Assembly: GCA_018714085.1 (NCBI GenBank)
Contig: DVNY01000125.1
Coordinates: 1 to 53,097, forward strand
Direction of reading: 5' to 3'
DNA length: 53,097 nt
DNA from: Candidatus Caccomonas pullistercoris
GTDB taxonomy: Bacteria; Bacteroidota; Bacteroidia; Bacteroidales; Bacteroidaceae
This document shows positions 37,401 through 45,239 of this stretch, one piece after another. Numbering within the stretch: the first letter of the stretch is position 1; every line of letters begins with the position of its first letter. The notes under the pieces are model-generated. The model saw nothing but the letters and a program-made list of their open reading frames with translations, made no database searches and was not told the origin of the DNA. The position numbers were made by a program, and so were the translations under genes.

Positions 37401-38901
37401 TGTCTTTAAGGTTGCTCGACAGCTCGCCGACTTGGTAAGTCTGCCCACGGTAGGTGTATTCGAATGCGACGGCCAAGACTTGGTCGGGTTGCAGCGTTGT
37501 TTTCAGCGAAATGTAACCCAATGCCCGGTTGATACTGTATTCCGAACCGGACAACAGGCGGGCGTTGCCCAGTTTTTCGTAGTCCGTTCCGCCTGAAAGG
37601 CCGGCGCCGTCAAGGACAATGTTGGTTTGTGTGATGTCGCGCGCGGCGGCATAAGTGGTCGTGGCTGTGGCATACAGGTTGTTTGCGGAGTTGGCCGGAA
37701 GGCCCGTGCCACCTGTTCCTGTCCACATGGGGTTACTGATTTTGTCGCTTTCTGCCAAGTCCGTGAAGGCAACGACGTTACGGGTGTTCGTGGACGTTCC
37801 GGTCTTGTTCGTGACCCACACTTCGATGCGGTTGATGTTGATGCCCGACATGATGTTCGGTATGTGCCGCATATTCTCGTCGTAGTGGTCACGGAAGTAT
37901 TGCGCGAGGAAGAAGTGGCGGTTCTCTTCGTAGTCGTCGGCAGAGAACTCGTAGTTCGTCAATTGCACGCCTCCTTTTGAAGACACGCTTTGGCTGCTTG
38001 ACTTCTTTTGTGAGACTACGGCCTGCAGTTTGAGCTTGCCAAATTGCAGGTCTGTCCGGACGCCGAAAAGCGACGAAGCCCCCCGGATGAGCGACGAGTT
38101 CGTCGGCATCGACACATTGCCAGCCTCGACGAGCTTGATGATCTCGTCCTCCTTTCCTTCATAGCGCAATTTGAGGCTTTGGGCGTCGAAGTCGAAAGTT
38201 GACTCGGTGTTGTAGTTGAAGTTTAGGTTGACTTTATCACCCACCTTTCCCGTGACGTTCAGATTGACCTGTTCGTCAAAGTCGAAGCCAAAGACTTTCC
38301 GGTTGCGTTCGGCCAGCGACGGGTTGTCGACCTTACGTGTGTTGGCTCCGATTTTCAGTTCTGCCGAACCTTGTGTCTTGATTTGCACGCCGCCCGGACC
38401 AAAGATTTTTTCTGCCGGCCCGAGGTTGAATTTCATATCGGTGAAGTCGAATTTGTCTTTCCCTTTTGCGTTGGCAAACTCTTCTTCGTTTTTTTGCCGG
38501 TAGTATGCCTGCAACGAACGGCGCATGGTCCATTCCTGGTATTCCTCGGCCGTCATATAGAATGGGGCTTCGAGAAACGACTGCCCCAGTTTCGTGCCGA
38601 CTTTGTAGGTGTTTGTTGTTTCGTCGTAAGTAGTCTCGGAACTCAGGTTCTCCGGGTCTTTCAGGTCAGGATGTTTGTCTTTCAGGTCTTCCTGTGTACG
38701 CGCCACAGTGCGCTTGACGTTCGCCTTTGGCGTCGTTGTGGTGTCTGGAGGAGTGGCAGGAACGTTCTGTCCATGCACGCCGGGGGCGGCGTCCCCGCGG
38801 AACATGGGGAGCCAAGGCGTGGCTGACAGGCAGGCGAAAGTGTATAGGCCTGCCGCTATCAACAACGCGTGACGCATGAGAGGTTGGACAGAAAATTTCA
38901 T
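31480..38901 (-). CDS. sprA: Type IX secretion outer-membrane translocon SprA (Sov)
   Basis: A 2473-residue outer-membrane protein, the giant beta-barrel channel through which type IX substrates leave the cell. A signal peptide (about residues 8-28) is followed by a Pro/Thr-rich stretch, then the SprA N-terminal region with SFLEAPFYMTAEEYQEW and the PGGVQIKTQGSAELKIG block. Family blocks such as FGLNWQYDFSKNFQIGG and AQLIAGKNKGAQGNASYIDD (exactly 20) and the C-terminal FGLSLKFMLTR, with a terminal aromatic-rich beta strand, support full length. Very large size and strand periodicity match SprA/Sov. It lies 21 bp after ruvA and ends the operon. Confidence 0.95.
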   Translation of the reverse strand: MKFSVQPLMRHALLIAAGLYTFACLSATPWLPMFRGDAAPGVHGQNVPATPPDTTTTPKANVKRTVARTQEDLKDKHPDLKDPENLSSETTYDETTNTYKVGTKLGQSFLEAPFYMTAEEYQEWTMRRSLQAYYRQKNEEEFANAKGKDKFDFTDMKFNLGPAEKIFGPGGVQIKTQGSAELKIGANTRKVDNPSLAERNRKVFGFDFDEQVNLNVTGKVGDKVNLNFNYNTESTFDFDAQSLKLRYEGKEDEIIKLVEAGNVSMPTNSSLIRGASSLFGVRTDLQFGKLKLQAVVSQKKSSSQSVSSKGGVQLTNYEFSADDYEENRHFFLAQYFRDHYDENMRHIPNIMSGININRIEVWVTNKTGTSTNTRNVVAFTDLAESDKISNPMWTGTGGTGLPANSANNLYATATTTYAAARDITQTNIVLDGAGLSGGTDYEKLGNARLLSGSEYSINRALGYISLKTTLQPDQVLAVAFEYTYRGQTYQVGELSSNLKDNTQALFVKALKNTANTPDMGNWDLMMKNVYSLGAYSVKKDQFRLDIKYLSDTTGVYLSYLPDPTLKDRKILSLVGLDRLDNNNKANPNGYFDYVPGYTINDTIGRVYFPTVEPFGEGLRRAIGNDAIADKFVFQELYDSTKTIAKQIAEKNKYTISGQYQASSAGEIQLGASNIPEGSVVVTAGGTILTENVDYTVDYSMGTVKIINQSIIDAGTPVNVSLESNTDYGMVRKTMFGLNWQYDFSKNFQIGGTFMHLGEQPLTTKVAMGSEPLNNTIWGFNLSWKQQSQWLTNLLDKLPLLHCTAPSTINFTGEVAQLIAGKNKGAQGNASYIDDFENTSNDIDISDPREWTLSSCPSFFPESQLTNDVRYGYNRALMAWYNIDPLFTRRSSSLTPAHIKSDLNQLSDPYVREVYKREIYPNKDLNYQEASTMEVLNVAFYPTERGPYNLDPNLNSQGRLSNPQSRWGGMMRRIETSDFQTANIEYIEFWLMDPFIHSRENGTDNSGDLYFNLGEISEDVLKDGKMFYESGLPVDGDPAYYTETVWGRVPNQSTVTYAFNTSSGSRQMQDVGYNGLSSSEETRFPTYQNYLQQIQGRVSQAVYDSIYDNPSGDKYHYFRGSDYDREERSILDRYKYINNPNGNSVDSDHSPESYSTTYKTTPDVDDINQDYTLNEYEKYYQYHVKLSPDRMNVGENFIVDKRTNNVKLRNDSTREITWYLFRIPVDQYESREGNINDFTSVRFMRMFLTNFRNPVVLRFATLNLVRGEWRSYEQALYTGQAPATSGKLSVAAVNFEENTDKTPVNYVIPPGISRVVDPGQSQILQENEQALAMTVTDLASGDARAVYKNTSLDLRRYKHLQMFVHANALPEDASLENGQTSLFIRLGSDYKSNFYEYEIPLTLTPEGSYPQSATGAKAVWPEENMLDIDLSKLTDIKKNRNKQKALGLTSYGKLYSEYDGDKPNNKISIMGNPTLGEVRTIMIGVRNNSRATKSVEVWANELRLQEFSNSGGWAAQGNLSIQLSDFASLNMSGHLETAGFGGLEESVSQRRQDNLYQYNVTTNVEMGRFFPDKAKVQIPIYYSYSKERTVPKYNPLDSDMEMEDALDALGSDHERDSLRAITDKVVINKNFSISNARVGIATKRHPMPYDPANFSFSYAHSHKQTTGETTVWERDDSWKWSINYNYTPEYESLKPFKNLIKSKSKWLKLFKEQDFNYAPQNIGFNSDITRNYYELKERDLDDLENNSLPLTWASDFLWNRSFTLRWDLTKNLHMSFNSATNAEIEQPYTAVNKDLYPDQYSAWKDSVWNSIKGLGTPLDYQQTFDLSWRPPLSKIPVLDWITADASYNATYNWTRGAELEDGSRPGGNTIANSRTVNANGRFNLEKLYNYVPFLKAANRKFATSSSSTTKKKEEKKNFQKEVQLRPDTITTLNHGQKTKKPRVYAIRQNGQRFPIKYKVLDADNIAILTRDTVKLKVTVVPGPKPEDQFWYKALQFTSRLAMMVRNVSISYRNSYNMSLPGFLPTVGDVFGQRSAGGLQPGLDFAFGLVDDSYIRRAAERGWLTMSDSIVTPATTNLNEDLQIRATIEPLRDLKIDLNASRTRNRARSIQYMYDGMPTQETGSFNMTIISIGTAFKGIGNADNGYESETFNKFVASLEGFRSRVEAQYAGATYPEGTSLAGKPFDPANGTVSPYAPEVMIPAFLSAYAGGGNSLDIFPTLKRLLPNWSVKYSGLAKLPRMKKVFKSFNINHSYKSVYAVGSYNTYSTFMSYMGAVGFVQDVTTGDPTPSSMYDVSTVSINEQFSPLVGVDMTFNNNLTLKAEYRKARVLTLSMTSQQLTETRSNDLVIGCGYKVADLKLFAPRKRARRKQRSKKSSEQSTPQASTGFSNDLNLRFDLTFRDQSAINRDILSARSQATSGNRAVQASFTADYALSRFLTLSAYYDRQLNRPLLTSSSYPTVTQDFGLSLKFMLTR

Positions 38902-38922
38902 TGACAGATGAGGGAAACCTGG

Positions 38923-39519
38923 TTATAGCATTTTGAGTGCCTGCTTGATGATTTGTTCGACCGGGAGAGACGGCTCGTTCTTCGCGATGGCCGTCACTGT
39001 TTTTTGGACGGCCGCAGGCGGGAAGCCTAACATGGTCAGGGCGGCGACGGCTTCTTCGAACACTTCTTTGTGGTCTGCGTTCAGTGTGCTTCCGACCGAA
39101 GAGCCGGAGCTGGCCGCTGACAATGCGATTTTGTCTTTTAGTTCCACAATGATGCGTTGGGCAGCTTTCGGGCCGATGCCTTTCACGCTTTTCAGCAGAC
39201 GTTCGTTTTCTGTCCGGATGGCATCACACAGTTCGGCGGGCGTGAAAGCCGAGAGCACGGTGCGCGCCGTCTGCCCGCCTATGCTCGACACCCCGATGAG
39301 CAGCAAGAACAGTTCGCGTTCTTGCCGTGACGCAAAGCCGTACAGTTGGTAGGCATCTTCGCGTATGGCCTCGTAGACGTACAGGCGGGCTTCTTTCTTG
39401 CCTTGGATGGCGGAGTATGTGTTAAGCGAGATGAACAGCCCGTAGCCTACGCCGTTGCAGTCGATGACGGCTTGTGTCGGAGTGAGTTCGGCCACTGTCC
39501 CCCGGATGTATTCAATCAT
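38923..39519 (-). CDS. ruvA: Holliday junction branch migration protein RuvA
   Basis: A 198-residue protein that binds four-way DNA junctions and loads the RuvB motor. It has the N-terminal OB-fold ([20 protein letters not shown]), two helix-hairpin-helix motifs ([13 protein letters not shown] and [17 protein letters not shown]), a flexible linker, and the C-terminal RuvB-binding helices ([16 protein letters not shown]). The ATG at 39519 gives the conserved N-terminus; an upstream extension of 13 codons is possible but lacks homology. RuvB is not in the window. It lies between the TRIC-channel gene and sprA. Confidence 0.95.
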   Translation of the reverse strand: MIEYIRGTVAELTPTQAVIDCNGVGYGLFISLNTYSAIQGKKEARLYVYEAIREDAYQLYGFASRQERELFLLLIGVSSIGGQTARTVLSAFTPAELCDAIRTENERLLKSVKGIGPKAAQRIIVELKDKIALSAASSGSSVGSTLNADHKEVFEEAVAALTMLGFPPAAVQKTVTAIAKNEPSLPVEQIIKQALKML

Positions 39520-39600
39520 TTTTTGCGTGTGTCTGCTGGTCCTTTCCTTTTTGTTCAAACGGCCGGAACGCTGCTTTATTGTGCGGGCCGTGTCACTTCT

Positions 39601-40278
39601 TTATTCCCTTTCTTTTTTCTTTTGCTTCTGTGGAGCCGCTTCTTCGCCTTTGAGCGTAGGCAGGCTGAGCTTGTATTTCACCGCCAAGCAGCGGATGAGG
39701 ATGACGGTGCCGCCGCACATGCACGAGGTGACGATTTCATCGCAACCGTAATGGCGGCAGATGATGTAGGCCGCTCCACCGATGACGCAGGCTAAGGCGT
39801 AGATTTCCTTGCGGAAGATGAGGGGGACTTCGTTGATGAACACGTCACGCAGCATTCCGCCCGCCGCGCCGGTCATCGTCCCCATGATGATGGCTGTCCA
39901 CCATGGCAGTCCGCATTGGAGTGTTTTTTCAATGCCGACAATGGTGAAAAGCGCCAGGCCGATGGTGTCGAAAAGGAACCAGGTCACTTCTTGCCGGATC
40001 AGTTGCTTGCCGAAAATGAGCACCCACAGCAGGGCGAGTGCCGAGCAGATGAGGTAGAACGAATTGGTCATCCAGAACGGCGTGAGGCCGAGCATGACGT
40101 CGCGCATGGTTCCGCCGCCGACTGCCGTGGTCAGGCCGACCACGTAGGCGCCGAACAGGTCGAAGTGCTTGGCTGAGGCCAGCCGGATTCCGGAAATGGC
40201 GAATGCGAATGTCCCGACGAAGTCCAGAATTTGGGTGAACGTGGGGAGTTCCAAGGTAGAGGCGATGTCGATGGCCAT
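39601..40278 (-). CDS. TRIC-type (YicG/UPF0126) membrane channel
   Basis: A 225-residue inner-membrane protein with about seven helices. It has the duplicated UPF0126 module, now known as a bacterial trimeric intracellular cation channel homologue. The two diagnostic motifs are AVGGGTMRDVMLG in the first repeat and AAGGMLRDVFINEVP in the second. The C-terminal tail is Lys/Glu-rich and cytoplasmic by the positive-inside rule. It lies 17 bp after the hydroxyacid dehydrogenase gene in the same operon. The ion specificity is inferred from the family only. Confidence 0.9.
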   Translation of the reverse strand: MAIDIASTLELPTFTQILDFVGTFAFAISGIRLASAKHFDLFGAYVVGLTTAVGGGTMRDVMLGLTPFWMTNSFYLICSALALLWVLIFGKQLIRQEVTWFLFDTIGLALFTIVGIEKTLQCGLPWWTAIIMGTMTGAAGGMLRDVFINEVPLIFRKEIYALACVIGGAAYIICRHYGCDEIVTSCMCGGTVILIRCLAVKYKLSLPTLKGEEAAPQKQKKKERE

Positions 40279-40295
40279 GGTAGCTGGGGGAGGAT

Positions 40296-41273
40296 TTAAG
40301 GGTTGACTACGTTGGTGGGGTGTCCGTCCATGAAATTACGGATGTTGTCGGCAATGGTCTCAATGAGGCGTTGACGTGCTTCGAGCGTAGCCCAGCCGAC
40401 GTGGGGGGTGACATAGCAGCGCGGGGCGGCCAGCAGGGGATGGTCGGCACGGGGCGGCTCTTCCGAGAGGACGTCGCAACAATATGCCCCGAGGCGCCCC
40501 GTCCGCAGGGCGTCGGCCACGGCTGTGTCGTCGATGAGCCCGCCACGCGCTGTGTTCAGGAGCAGCAGGCCCGGGCGGCATCCCGCGAGAAGTTTTGCGT
40601 TGACGAATGCCCGGTTCCCGGCCGTCAGCGGGCAGTTCAGGCTGACCACGTGGCTCTCGGCGAAAAGTTTGTCGAGGCTTGCCGGCACGACGTATGCGGG
40701 GAGCGCGTTCGGGGATTTCGACGTGTGGGCGACGATGTGCATCCCGAAAGCGTGTGCGAGGCGGGCTACCGCGCTGCCGATATGGCCGAAACCGACGATG
40801 CCCATCGTCTTCCCGCTGAGTTCCGTGAGTGGTTCGTTCCAGCAACAGAAATCCTCGCTGCGGCTCCACATCCCTGCTCGGTTGGCCGCGGCATATTCGC
40901 CCACATGGCTGGTGGCTTCGAGCAGGAGGGCCATCGTTAGCTGGGCGACACTTTCGGTGCCGTATCCGGCGGCGTTGCAGACGGGGACGCCGTGCGAGCG
41001 CGCTGCGCGGATGTCGACCACGTCGTATCCGCTGGCTGCCACGCAGACAAGGCGCAGGCGGCTGAGCTGGTCGAAGTGTTCCGCCGTCAGGCGGGTCTTG
41101 TTGACGATGAGGATGTCGGCTTCGCGGGCACGCTGAAGGACGTCTTCGGGCCTCGTGCGGTCATAGGCGGTGAAGTTCCCGAAGCGTTCGAACAGCGTCC
41201 ACTCCATGTCGCCCGGATTGAGCGTGTAGCCGTCGAGGAAAACGATGTTCATGCGGGCAGTCGTCTGGGTCAT
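40296..41273 (-). CDS. D-2-hydroxyacid dehydrogenase (glycerate/hydroxypyruvate type)
   Basis: A 325-residue NAD-dependent oxidoreductase. The Rossmann motif is MGIVGFGHIGSAVARLA. The substrate-binding Arg lies in NTARGGLIDD, and the catalytic His in VTPHVGWAT; the acidic partner is in the CCDVLSEEPP segment. The closest subgroup by appearance is glycerate/hydroxypyruvate reductase, but glyoxylate or other 2-ketoacids are possible. The ATG at 41273 overlaps the stop of the Plug gene (ATGA) and is preferred; a second Met at 41252 begins the conserved NIVFLDG and could be the true start. Confidence 0.88.
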   Translation of the reverse strand: MTQTTARMNIVFLDGYTLNPGDMEWTLFERFGNFTAYDRTRPEDVLQRAREADILIVNKTRLTAEHFDQLSRLRLVCVAASGYDVVDIRAARSHGVPVCNAAGYGTESVAQLTMALLLEATSHVGEYAAANRAGMWSRSEDFCCWNEPLTELSGKTMGIVGFGHIGSAVARLAHAFGMHIVAHTSKSPNALPAYVVPASLDKLFAESHVVSLNCPLTAGNRAFVNAKLLAGCRPGLLLLNTARGGLIDDTAVADALRTGRLGAYCCDVLSEEPPRADHPLLAAPRCYVTPHVGWATLEARQRLIETIADNIRNFMDGHPTNVVNP

Positions 41274-42529
41274 TGGGACTTGAATTTGAAGGTCAGTGCG
41301 CCTACGGGTTCTTCGTAGCGCGCTCCTTGCGCGCGGTAGTAGGCCACGATGGTGTATTCATTCTCGGTCTGATAATAGTCGCCCTCCGCCGGGGCCGTGA
41401 ACCCCGTGCCGGGTCGGTCGTGGGGGACGAAGAGGTATTGGTAGCTGTAATAGCCCAGTTTCAGGAGCGGGGCAGCCGTGTAGCAGCCGGACGCCTCGTC
41501 GTAGGCCATGCGCCATTGGGCGTCGAGCCTGTCGTCGGTCCAGTTCCCGTTCAGGTAAAAGTCGCCGTCGTCGCGCCGGGGCGTGCGGAGGGCAAAGTGG
41601 ACGAACACATAGTCCGCCTCCGTGTCGGGGTCGGCGCCGTCCGTGGTGCGGATGACGCTGAGGCCGTCCTGGTCTTCGTCATAAAGGTAGTTGCGGCGGG
41701 GCTCGTCAACGAAGAGCGTGGCGTGGTAGTAGGGGTCGAACCATCGGACGCGGTCGACACCGAAATTGCCGCGCCGCGTGCTGAGCAGTTCGAATTTCCT
41801 GTATTCGTTACCGGCGGGAAAGATGAGTTCGCGCGAGTGTTCCCACAGGAGGGCAGAGGGAGCCACGGCCGTCGCTGTGGGGCGGATGGCTGCGTTGTCG
41901 TAGCGTCGGTTTTGGAGGACAACGATGCTCAGCTCTTTGCGGGGGTCACGCACGTTGAGCTGATTGAAATTCAACCTGACTGTGAGTTGCTGGTGGGTGT
42001 CGTTGCGGTCGATCTCCGTGTCCGTCGATGCCGTGGCCGCAATGACTACTTTGGGGTTCACCACCGTGAAGAAGGCTTGCGCCACCGGACGCGGCTCGCC
42101 CTCAGTGTCATCAATGAGGGTGAGCCGGTAGTTTCCGGCCAGGGTGATATCGATCCGTTCGTTGGGCAGGCGCAGGGCGTAGTGGGTGTATTGTTGCATG
42201 GTGTTCAGGCTCTGTGCCTCTTGGTCAATGGGTTCCTCGCCGTTGTTGCCCGATATGTAGTCGCTTTCAAAGAGGTCCTCACTCACATTCCAGTCAGCGT
42301 CGCAGTGTTCGATGCGGTAGAGAAAACGGTGGTATTCATGTGTGAGATGGTCGAACTCCACCGCGATATGTTCGTCGCCGTTCAGCTCAATGATGGGAGG
42401 GGCGGTCGGACGCTCGGCCACGAACGTGCGCAGCGTCCGTATGCTGCTGGAGATCGGGGTGTTGCGTTGGCCCTTTGCGGGAAAGGCCAGCACGCAGAGT
42501 GTCAGTGTGATGAGAACCTTGGTTTTCAT
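41270..42529 (-). CDS. Type IX secretion plug protein (DUF5103)
   Basis: A 419-residue exported protein (signal peptide KTKVLITLTLCVLAFPAKG). It matches the DUF5103 family; a member, Plug, was shown in Flavobacterium to occupy the SprA channel. Conserved blocks are IRTLRTFVAERPTAPPIIEL, the FDHLTHEYHRFLYRIEHCDA region, SDYISGNN, and the beta-rich C-terminal DGDFYLNGNWTDD. That sprA is four genes downstream in the same operon supports the role. The start at 42529 lies only 7 bp from a TAACTTTG promoter box. Upstream in-frame codons would run through that box. Confidence 0.85.
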   Translation of the reverse strand: MKTKVLITLTLCVLAFPAKGQRNTPISSSIRTLRTFVAERPTAPPIIELNGDEHIAVEFDHLTHEYHRFLYRIEHCDADWNVSEDLFESDYISGNNGEEPIDQEAQSLNTMQQYTHYALRLPNERIDITLAGNYRLTLIDDTEGEPRPVAQAFFTVVNPKVVIAATASTDTEIDRNDTHQQLTVRLNFNQLNVRDPRKELSIVVLQNRRYDNAAIRPTATAVAPSALLWEHSRELIFPAGNEYRKFELLSTRRGNFGVDRVRWFDPYYHATLFVDEPRRNYLYDEDQDGLSVIRTTDGADPDTEADYVFVHFALRTPRRDDGDFYLNGNWTDDRLDAQWRMAYDEASGCYTAAPLLKLGYYSYQYLFVPHDRPGTGFTAPAEGDYYQTENEYTIVAYYRAQGARYEEPVGALTFKFKSQ

Positions 42530-42535
42530 GGCGCA

Positions 42536-42543
42536 CAAAGTTA
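42536..42543 (-). promoter_or_regulatory. Plug-sprA operon -7 box (TAACTTTG on -)
   Basis: Exact TAnnTTTG match on the minus strand. The annotated ATG (42529) is only 6 bases beyond the box, at about the expected transcription start, so the mRNA may be leaderless. Confidence 0.55.
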
Positions 42544-42591
42544 GGAATAAAAAACGGAATCGCGAAACCAGCTCCACCTTCAGTCCGTAGA

Positions 42592-42675
42592 ATCCGGGAA
42601 AAAACACATGCCCTGCGGGAAAAAACGGGAACTGCGACAGTTTTTTCTGTCGCAGTTCCCGTCCTGTCTGTCACT
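42592..42675. repeat. 21-bp-phased intergenic repeat array, locus 5
   Basis: GGGAAAAAAC recurs at 42596 and 42617 (21 bp). Units at 42592, 42613, 42634 and 42655 include GCGACAG and TGTCGCA words. A perfect 15-bp inverted repeat, CGGGAACTGCGACAG (42626-42640) with CTGTCGCAGTTCCCG (42647-42661), has a T6 loop. The gap is 230 bp and also holds the Plug promoter and the metallopeptidase terminator. Confidence 0.78.
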
Positions 42676-42702
42676 ACGCCTGTTTTTCCAAATGTTGGAC
42701 AT

Positions 42703-42730
42703 GAAAAAAGCGCCCGTATGAAAGGCGCTT
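42703..42730 (-). terminator. Terminator of the zinc metallopeptidase gene
   Basis: Stem AAGCGCC (42708-42714) with GGCGCTT (42724-42730); on the minus strand it is followed by a T6 run. Confidence 0.8.
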
Positions 42731-42759
42731 GGGAGGGTTTGCCGAATGTTTCCGGGCGG

Positions 42760-43446
42760 TTATTCGTCGCGCGAACCGCCGAGGAACATCAGGACGTAGT
42801 AGACCAGCGTGGCCAAAGAGCCGAGAGCGGCCACTACATAAGTGTAGGCAGCACTGCGCAGGGCGTCGACGGCCATGCTGTGGTTGCGCGGTGACGTGAT
42901 GCCTGCCGTTTCAAGCCACGCACAGGCTCTGCGGCTGGCGTCTATCTCGACTGGCAGCGTGATGAAGCTGAATAGTGTGGTCAATGCAAAAAGGACAATG
43001 CCGAACAGCATGACGCCGGGAAACAAGTTAATGGTGAAAATGCCGATGAGTAATATCCATTGCACCCAATTCGAGGCAAACGAGACGACCGGCACCAGGG
43101 CCGAACGCATCTGGAGCGGGGCGTAGGCGCGGGCGTGCTGCACGGCGTGGCCGCATTCGTGGGCGGCGACGGCCGCGGCGGCTATGCTGTTCGTGTTGTA
43201 GACGCTTTCGCTCAGGTTGACGGTCTTGCTGACGGGATTGTAATGGTCTGTGAGATGGCCAGGGGTAGATGTGACTGTCACGTCGTAGATGCCGTTGTCG
43301 CGAAGCATCTTTTCGGCTACTTCGCGCCCGGTCAGGCCGGAGTCGACGGGGACGGCAGAATAGCGTTTGAATTTGCGTTGCAAGCTGGCCCCGACAGCGT
43401 AGCTGGCCAGCGCGAAGACGATAAAGATAATCCAGTAGGAAATCAT
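42760..43446 (-). CDS. Membrane zinc metallopeptidase (YugP-type)
   Basis: A 228-residue inner-membrane protease. The active-site motif is AAHECGHAVQHA (HExxH). An N-terminal helix (SYWIIFIVFALASYAVG) anchors the protein, and a cluster of hydrophobic segments follows the motif (WILLIGIFTINLFPGVMLFG as one block, then VVAALGSLATLVYYVLMFLG). The domain between them has LTGREVAEKMLRDNGI and VTVTSTPGHLTDHYNP, conserved in the family. Its substrate is unknown. It lies downstream of rubrerythrin, with a hairpin between them. Confidence 0.9.
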   Translation of the reverse strand: MISYWIIFIVFALASYAVGASLQRKFKRYSAVPVDSGLTGREVAEKMLRDNGIYDVTVTSTPGHLTDHYNPVSKTVNLSESVYNTNSIAAAAVAAHECGHAVQHARAYAPLQMRSALVPVVSFASNWVQWILLIGIFTINLFPGVMLFGIVLFALTTLFSFITLPVEIDASRRACAWLETAGITSPRNHSMAVDALRSAAYTYVVAALGSLATLVYYVLMFLGGSRDE

Positions 43447-43470
43447 ACGTATAATATAAGTGAAACAAAG

Positions 43471-43502
43471 CAGCCGGTTGGGCGCTCAGGCTCGACCGGC
43501 TG
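43471..43502 (-). terminator. Hairpin after rubrerythrin
   Basis: Stem CAGCCGGT (43471-43478) with ACCGGCTG (43495-43502). On the minus strand a T-rich CTTTGTTT follows. Confidence 0.65.
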
Positions 43503-43530
43503 GTGAGAAGTCATAATCCGGCAGATGCGG

Positions 43531-44082
43531 TCAATAGTTTTCAGCACGTACCTGGAAGTAGCTTTGGGGGTGTGCGCAAACGGGGCATACGTCGGGCGCT
43601 TTCTTGCCTACGACGATGTGGCCGCAGTTGCTGCACTGCCAGATGCAGTCGCCGTCTTTCGAGAAGACGAGGCCCTTCTCAATGTTGGACAGCAGTTTGC
43701 GGTAACGCTCCTCGTGCTCTTTCTCGATGGCACCGACCATTTCGAAGAGGTCGGCAATGTGGTCGAAACCTTCCTCGCGCGCGTCTTTCGCAAAGCGGGC
43801 GTACATGTCGGTCCACTCGTAGTTTTCGCCTTCGGCGGCGTCTTTCAGGTTGGCCTCGGTGGTACCGATGCCGTCGTGGAGCAGCTTGAACCAGATCTTT
43901 GCGTGTTCCTTCTCGTTGTTGGCCGTTTCCTCGAACAGGGCAGCTATTTGGACGTATCCGTCTTTCTTGGCTTTCGAAGCGTAGTAGCTGTATTTGTTGC
44001 GGGCCATGGATTCGCCTGCAAAAGCTTCCATGAGGTTTTTCTCGGTCTTGCTTCCTTTGAGTTTGTCCATTGTCTTAGTCAT
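43531..44082 (-). CDS. rbr: Rubrerythrin
   Basis: A 183-residue peroxidase that reduces hydrogen peroxide in anaerobes, taking electrons through its rubredoxin domain. The N-terminal four-helix bundle carries di-iron ligands in [29 protein letters not shown] and [12 protein letters not shown]. The C-terminal rubredoxin has two CxxC pairs: WQCSNCGH and CPVCAHPQ. A -7 box lies upstream at 44099-44106. The start may be 44082 or 44070 (a second Met). It supports an anaerobic, oxygen-defended lifestyle together with the ferritin at 49 kb. Confidence 0.95.
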   Translation of the reverse strand: MTKTMDKLKGSKTEKNLMEAFAGESMARNKYSYYASKAKKDGYVQIAALFEETANNEKEHAKIWFKLLHDGIGTTEANLKDAAEGENYEWTDMYARFAKDAREEGFDHIADLFEMVGAIEKEHEERYRKLLSNIEKGLVFSKDGDCIWQCSNCGHIVVGKKAPDVCPVCAHPQSYFQVRAENY

Positions 44083-44098
44083 TTTAAGTGGTGTGGGG

Positions 44099-44106
44099 CA
44101 AATATA
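44099..44106 (-). promoter_or_regulatory. Rubrerythrin -7 box (TATATTTG on -)
   Basis: Matches TAnnTTTG on the minus strand, 17 bp before the chosen ATG; no clear -33 element. Confidence 0.5.
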
Positions 44107-44267
44107 CGGATAAATTCCTGATTGGCCTTTCGTTGTGAGTTTTATTCGTCTTTTTTTAGTTTTATAATCAATTGGGGCAAAAAGCTGGCCGAGGGCAGGG
44201 GGTGTTTGGTTTTTTATGCCTAATTTTACGGCTAAATACGTAGAACACAACAAATGACACAGAAGTT

Positions 44268-45218
44268 ATGGAGGGAAATAGGAGTCTGGTGACGATTGCC
44301 AACCTGACGCGCGACAAGATAGAGTATTTGATAGAGATGGCGTCGGAGTTCGAGAAACACCCGAACCGCCGCCTGTTGGAGGGGAAAGTCGTGGCGACCT
44401 TATTCTTCGAGCCGTCCACGCGCACGCGCCTGTCGTTCGAGACGGCGGCCAACCGCTTGGGGGCGCGGGTGATCGGTTTCACCGACCCGAAGGTGACGAG
44501 CTCGTCGAAAGGCGAGACGCTGAAAGACACGCTCAAAATGGTGAGCAATTATGCAGACGTCATCGTGATGCGCCACTATCTCGAAGGGGCGGCACGCTAT
44601 GCCAGCGAGGTGACGCCCACGCCCGTGGTGAACGCTGGCGACGGGGCCAACCAGCACCCATCGCAGACGATGCTTGACTTGTATTCAATCAAGAAGACGC
44701 AGGGCACGCTGGAAAACCTGCACATCTACCTGATCGGCGACTTGAAGTACGGGCGTACAGTCCATTCGCTCCTGATGGCCATGCGCCACTTCAACCCCGT
44801 GTTCCACTTCGTGGCGCCGGCCGAGTTGGCAATGCCCGATGAGTACAAGCTTTACTGCCACGCCCATGGCATCCGCTTTGTCGAGGACAGCCGCTTCGAC
44901 GAGGAGAGCATCGCCGAGGCCGACATCCTTTACATGACGCGCGTGCAGCGTGAACGATTCACCGATCTGATGGAATATGAACGTGTGAAGGACACCTACA
45001 TCTTGCGTGCCTCGATGCTGAAAAAGGCAAAGCCAAACATGAGGATACTTCACCCGCTGCCGCGCGTGAACGAGATAGCCTATGATGTCGACGATGATCC
45101 GCACGCTTACTATTTTGACCAGGCGCGCAACGGGCTCTATGCGCGCGAGGCCATCATTTGCGATGTCCTCGGCATCACCCTTGACGAGGTGAAAAGCGAC
45201 CAGACCATCATTCGTTAG
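44268..45218 (+). CDS. pyrB: Aspartate carbamoyltransferase, catalytic subunit
   Basis: A 316-residue enzyme of pyrimidine synthesis that condenses carbamoyl phosphate with aspartate. The carbamoyl-phosphate loop is [15 protein letters not shown]; the second active-site region is [25 protein letters not shown] and [16 protein letters not shown] are diagnostic, and HPLPRVNEI ends the aspartate-domain site. Length is standard. pyrI follows 21 bp downstream, so the enzyme is the allosteric PyrB-PyrI holoenzyme type. A weak near-match to a promoter box (TAATTTTA, 44221-44228) lies upstream. Confidence 0.97.
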   Translation: MEGNRSLVTIANLTRDKIEYLIEMASEFEKHPNRRLLEGKVVATLFFEPSTRTRLSFETAANRLGARVIGFTDPKVTSSSKGETLKDTLKMVSNYADVIVMRHYLEGAARYASEVTPTPVVNAGDGANQHPSQTMLDLYSIKKTQGTLENLHIYLIGDLKYGRTVHSLLMAMRHFNPVFHFVAPAELAMPDEYKLYCHAHGIRFVEDSRFDEESIAEADILYMTRVQRERFTDLMEYERVKDTYILRASMLKKAKPNMRILHPLPRVNEIAYDVDDDPHAYYFDQARNGLYAREAIICDVLGITLDEVKSDQTIIR

Positions 45219-45239
45219 TCTTTCAAAAAACTGAAAAGC

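Noticed and set aside
41273-42544. A 423-codon open frame antisense to the Plug gene
   Set aside because: It mirrors the Plug codons and begins in the Plug promoter; no independent support.
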